From Planctomycetota bacterium (GTDB taxonomy: Bacteria; Planctomycetota; UBA1135), in NCBI GenBank assembly GCA_003696625.1, contig RFGR01000081.1, positions 1 through 42,854 on the forward strand: a stretch of DNA of 42,854 nt, written 5' to 3'. The position numbers were made by a program, and so were the translations under genes. This document shows positions 41,608 to 42,854 of the stretch, in pieces (the stretch's first letter is position 1; each line of letters begins with the position of its first letter). Under the pieces are notes generated by a model, which was not told the origin of the DNA, ran no database searches, and worked only from the letters and a program-made list of their open reading frames with translations.

Positions 41608-42810
41608 TCAGGCCCGCTCGACCAGCACGGCGATGCCCTGACCGCCGCCGATGCAGGCCGAGGCCATGCCGTAGCGCTTGCCGGTCCGCTCGAGCTGGTG
41701 GATCAGGGTCAGGACCAGACGGGTGCCGGTGGCGCCGAGCGGGTGGCCGATGGCGACCGCGCCGCCGTTGACGTTGACCTTGTCGCGATCGAGTTCGAGC
41801 GCCTTCTCGACCGCCAGGTACTGGGCGGAGAAAGCCTCATTGATCTCGAAGAAATCGATCTCGTCCAGGCCCAACCTGGCCCGCTCCAGAGCCTGGCGGA
41901 TGGCCGGCACCGGCCCGAATCCCATCTCGCTCGGCTCGACCCCGGCGATGCCCCAGGAACGAACGCGGGCGCGCACGGTCCAGCCTTCGGCCTCGGCCCG
42001 GGCCGGCGTGGTGACGATCAAGGCCGCCGCCCCGTCGACGATTCCGGAGGCGTTGCCGGCGGTGACGGTGCCGTCCTTGCCGAAGGCCGGTCGCAGCTTC
42101 TGCAGCGCCTCGAGCGAGGTGTCGGGCTTGATGTGGTCGTCGGTGTCGACGACCACCTCGCGGCGGCCGCGCCGGACGGTCACCGGCACGATCTCCTCGG
42201 CGAAGACCCCGTTCTGCACCGCCGCCGCCCCGAGCCGGTGCGACCGGAGCGCGAACTCGTCCTGCTCCTCGCGGCCGATCCCGAAGCGGGCGGCCAGCTT
42301 CTCGGCCGTCTGGGCCATGAACAGCCCGCAGTGGGTGTCCAGCAGCGAGGCGAACAAGGAATCCTCGAGCTTCGGCGGCAGGCCGAACTTGATCCCCTCG
42401 CGGGCGCCGCGGATCACGTGCGGGGCCTGCGACATGTTCTCCATGCCGCCGGCGACGCAGACCTCGGCCTCACCGGCCAGGATCATGTGCGCCGCCGACA
42501 CCACCGACTGCATGCCCGAGCCGCACAGCCGGTTCACGGTCAGCGCCGGCACCTCGATCGGGATCCCGGCCTTGAGCGCCGAGTGCCGGGCCCCGTAAAG
42601 GGCGTCGGCGCTCGTCTGCAGGGCGTTCCCCATCACGACGTGGTCGATCCTCTCGGCCGCCACCCCCGAGCGCTCGAGCGCCCCGGCGATGGCCAGGCCT
42701 CCCAGTTCGTTGGCGCTCAGATCCTTGAACAGGCCGTAGCCGGGGGTGCCGACGAATTCGGCCATGGCGGTCCGCGCGCCGCCGACGATGACGATGTCCT
42801 GCTGGCTCAT
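41608..42810 (-). CDS. Acetyl-CoA acetyltransferase (thiolase)
   Basis: A 400-residue thiolase of the normal length. The acyl-accepting nucleophile is Cys96 in NRLCGSGMQ. NEAFSAQY, GGAVAIGHPLGATG (catalytic His) and CIGGGQG with the second Cys near the C-terminus complete the active site. AGGMENMSQAPH and GTVTAGNASGIVDGAAALIV are the other signatures. It condenses two acetyl-CoA to acetoacetyl-CoA, or cleaves 3-ketoacyl-CoA, in the cytoplasm; the lack of nearby beta-oxidation genes and the GMENMS sequence favour the biosynthetic type, but this is not certain. TAGAAT lies nine bases before the ATG at 42810. It converges on the sugar-kinase gene across 99 bases with no strong hairpin. Confidence 0.93.
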   Translation of the reverse strand: MSQQDIVIVGGARTAMAEFVGTPGYGLFKDLSANELGGLAIAGALERSGVAAERIDHVVMGNALQTSADALYGARHSALKAGIPIEVPALTVNRLCGSGMQSVVSAAHMILAGEAEVCVAGGMENMSQAPHVIRGAREGIKFGLPPKLEDSLFASLLDTHCGLFMAQTAEKLAARFGIGREEQDEFALRSHRLGAAAVQNGVFAEEIVPVTVRRGRREVVVDTDDHIKPDTSLEALQKLRPAFGKDGTVTAGNASGIVDGAAALIVTTPARAEAEGWTVRARVRSWGIAGVEPSEMGFGPVPAIRQALERARLGLDEIDFFEINEAFSAQYLAVEKALELDRDKVNVNGGAVAIGHPLGATGTRLVLTLIHQLERTGKRYGMASACIGGGQGIAVLVERA

Positions 42811-42819
42811 GGGTCGCGG

Positions 42820-42825
42820 ATTCTA
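42820..42825 (-). promoter_or_regulatory. -10-like hexamer TAGAAT before the thiolase gene
   Basis: TAGAAT ends nine bases before the ATG at 42810 on the minus strand, near the right edge of the window. The leader would be only two or three bases. Confidence 0.45.
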
Positions 42826-42854
42826 CCGATGCCGGGGTGCGGAGGGGTTGGGGA

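Overview
The window is very GC-rich, densely coding DNA that looks chromosomal and most resembles a Planctomycetota genome. The evidence is the gene repertoire: two sulfatases, two Tat-exported-type Gfo/Idh/MocA oxidoreductases, DUF1080, DUF2961 (GH172) and PmoA-like (DUF6807) proteins, a sulfatase-modifying-factor-like lipoprotein, a CRTAC1/ASPIC-UnbV repeat lipoprotein, a haem-motif lipoprotein related to the hydrazine synthase alpha middle domain, and a secreted protein with a C-terminal beta domain of a type I associate with marine planctomycetes. This is inference from gene content; there is no rRNA or marker phylogeny here. I saw no tRNA, rRNA, CRISPR array, insertion sequence, prophage or attachment site.

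Layout. 80-3626 (minus): small lipoprotein, MATE exporter, two tandem two-CW proteins, 3-isopropylmalate dehydrogenase. 3685-10890 (minus): nitrilase-fold amidase, sulfatase, GH172-like hydrolase, DoxX-like membrane protein, large carboxypeptidase-regulatory-like protein; probably a glycan or sulfated-substrate operon. 10922-17800 (minus): frameshifted outer-membrane protein, galactokinase, membrane protein, methyltransferase, GIY-YIG protein, GYF/RDD membrane protein, DUF1080 lipoprotein, sirtuin, conserved membrane protein. 17987-19405 (plus): secreted beta-sandwich protein. 19454-27484: sulfatase (minus), Uup-type ABC-F ATPase (plus), MocA oxidoreductase and SUMF1-like lipoprotein (minus), then a coupled MocA/PmoA pair (plus). 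27624-37017 (plus): eight tightly coupled genes, starting with DAHP synthase and continuing with a CRTAC1 lipoprotein, a one-haem lipoprotein, a three-haem beta-propeller, a sensor-type propeller, a RidA protein and two periplasmic binding proteins (the second reduced). 37029-37724 (plus): PAS-LuxR regulator. 37789-42810: aconitase-family enzyme with an N-terminal swivel domain, hemerythrin-like protein (both minus), sugar-kinase-like phosphotransferase (plus), thiolase (minus).

Two observations stand out. First, the 27624-37017 operon looks like an uncharacterised periplasmic electron-transfer and ligand-binding assembly held together by 4-base start/stop overlaps. Second, a TAGNNT (more loosely TANNNT) -10-like hexamer sits 6-9 bases before many start codons, implying leaderless mRNAs. 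All seven TAG stop codons in the window form the first half of such a hexamer for the next gene, while nearly all other genes stop with TGA. Where a start codon was ambiguous (several GTG and TTG starts) I used this hexamer, the Shine-Dalgarno site or the overlap with the previous gene to choose.
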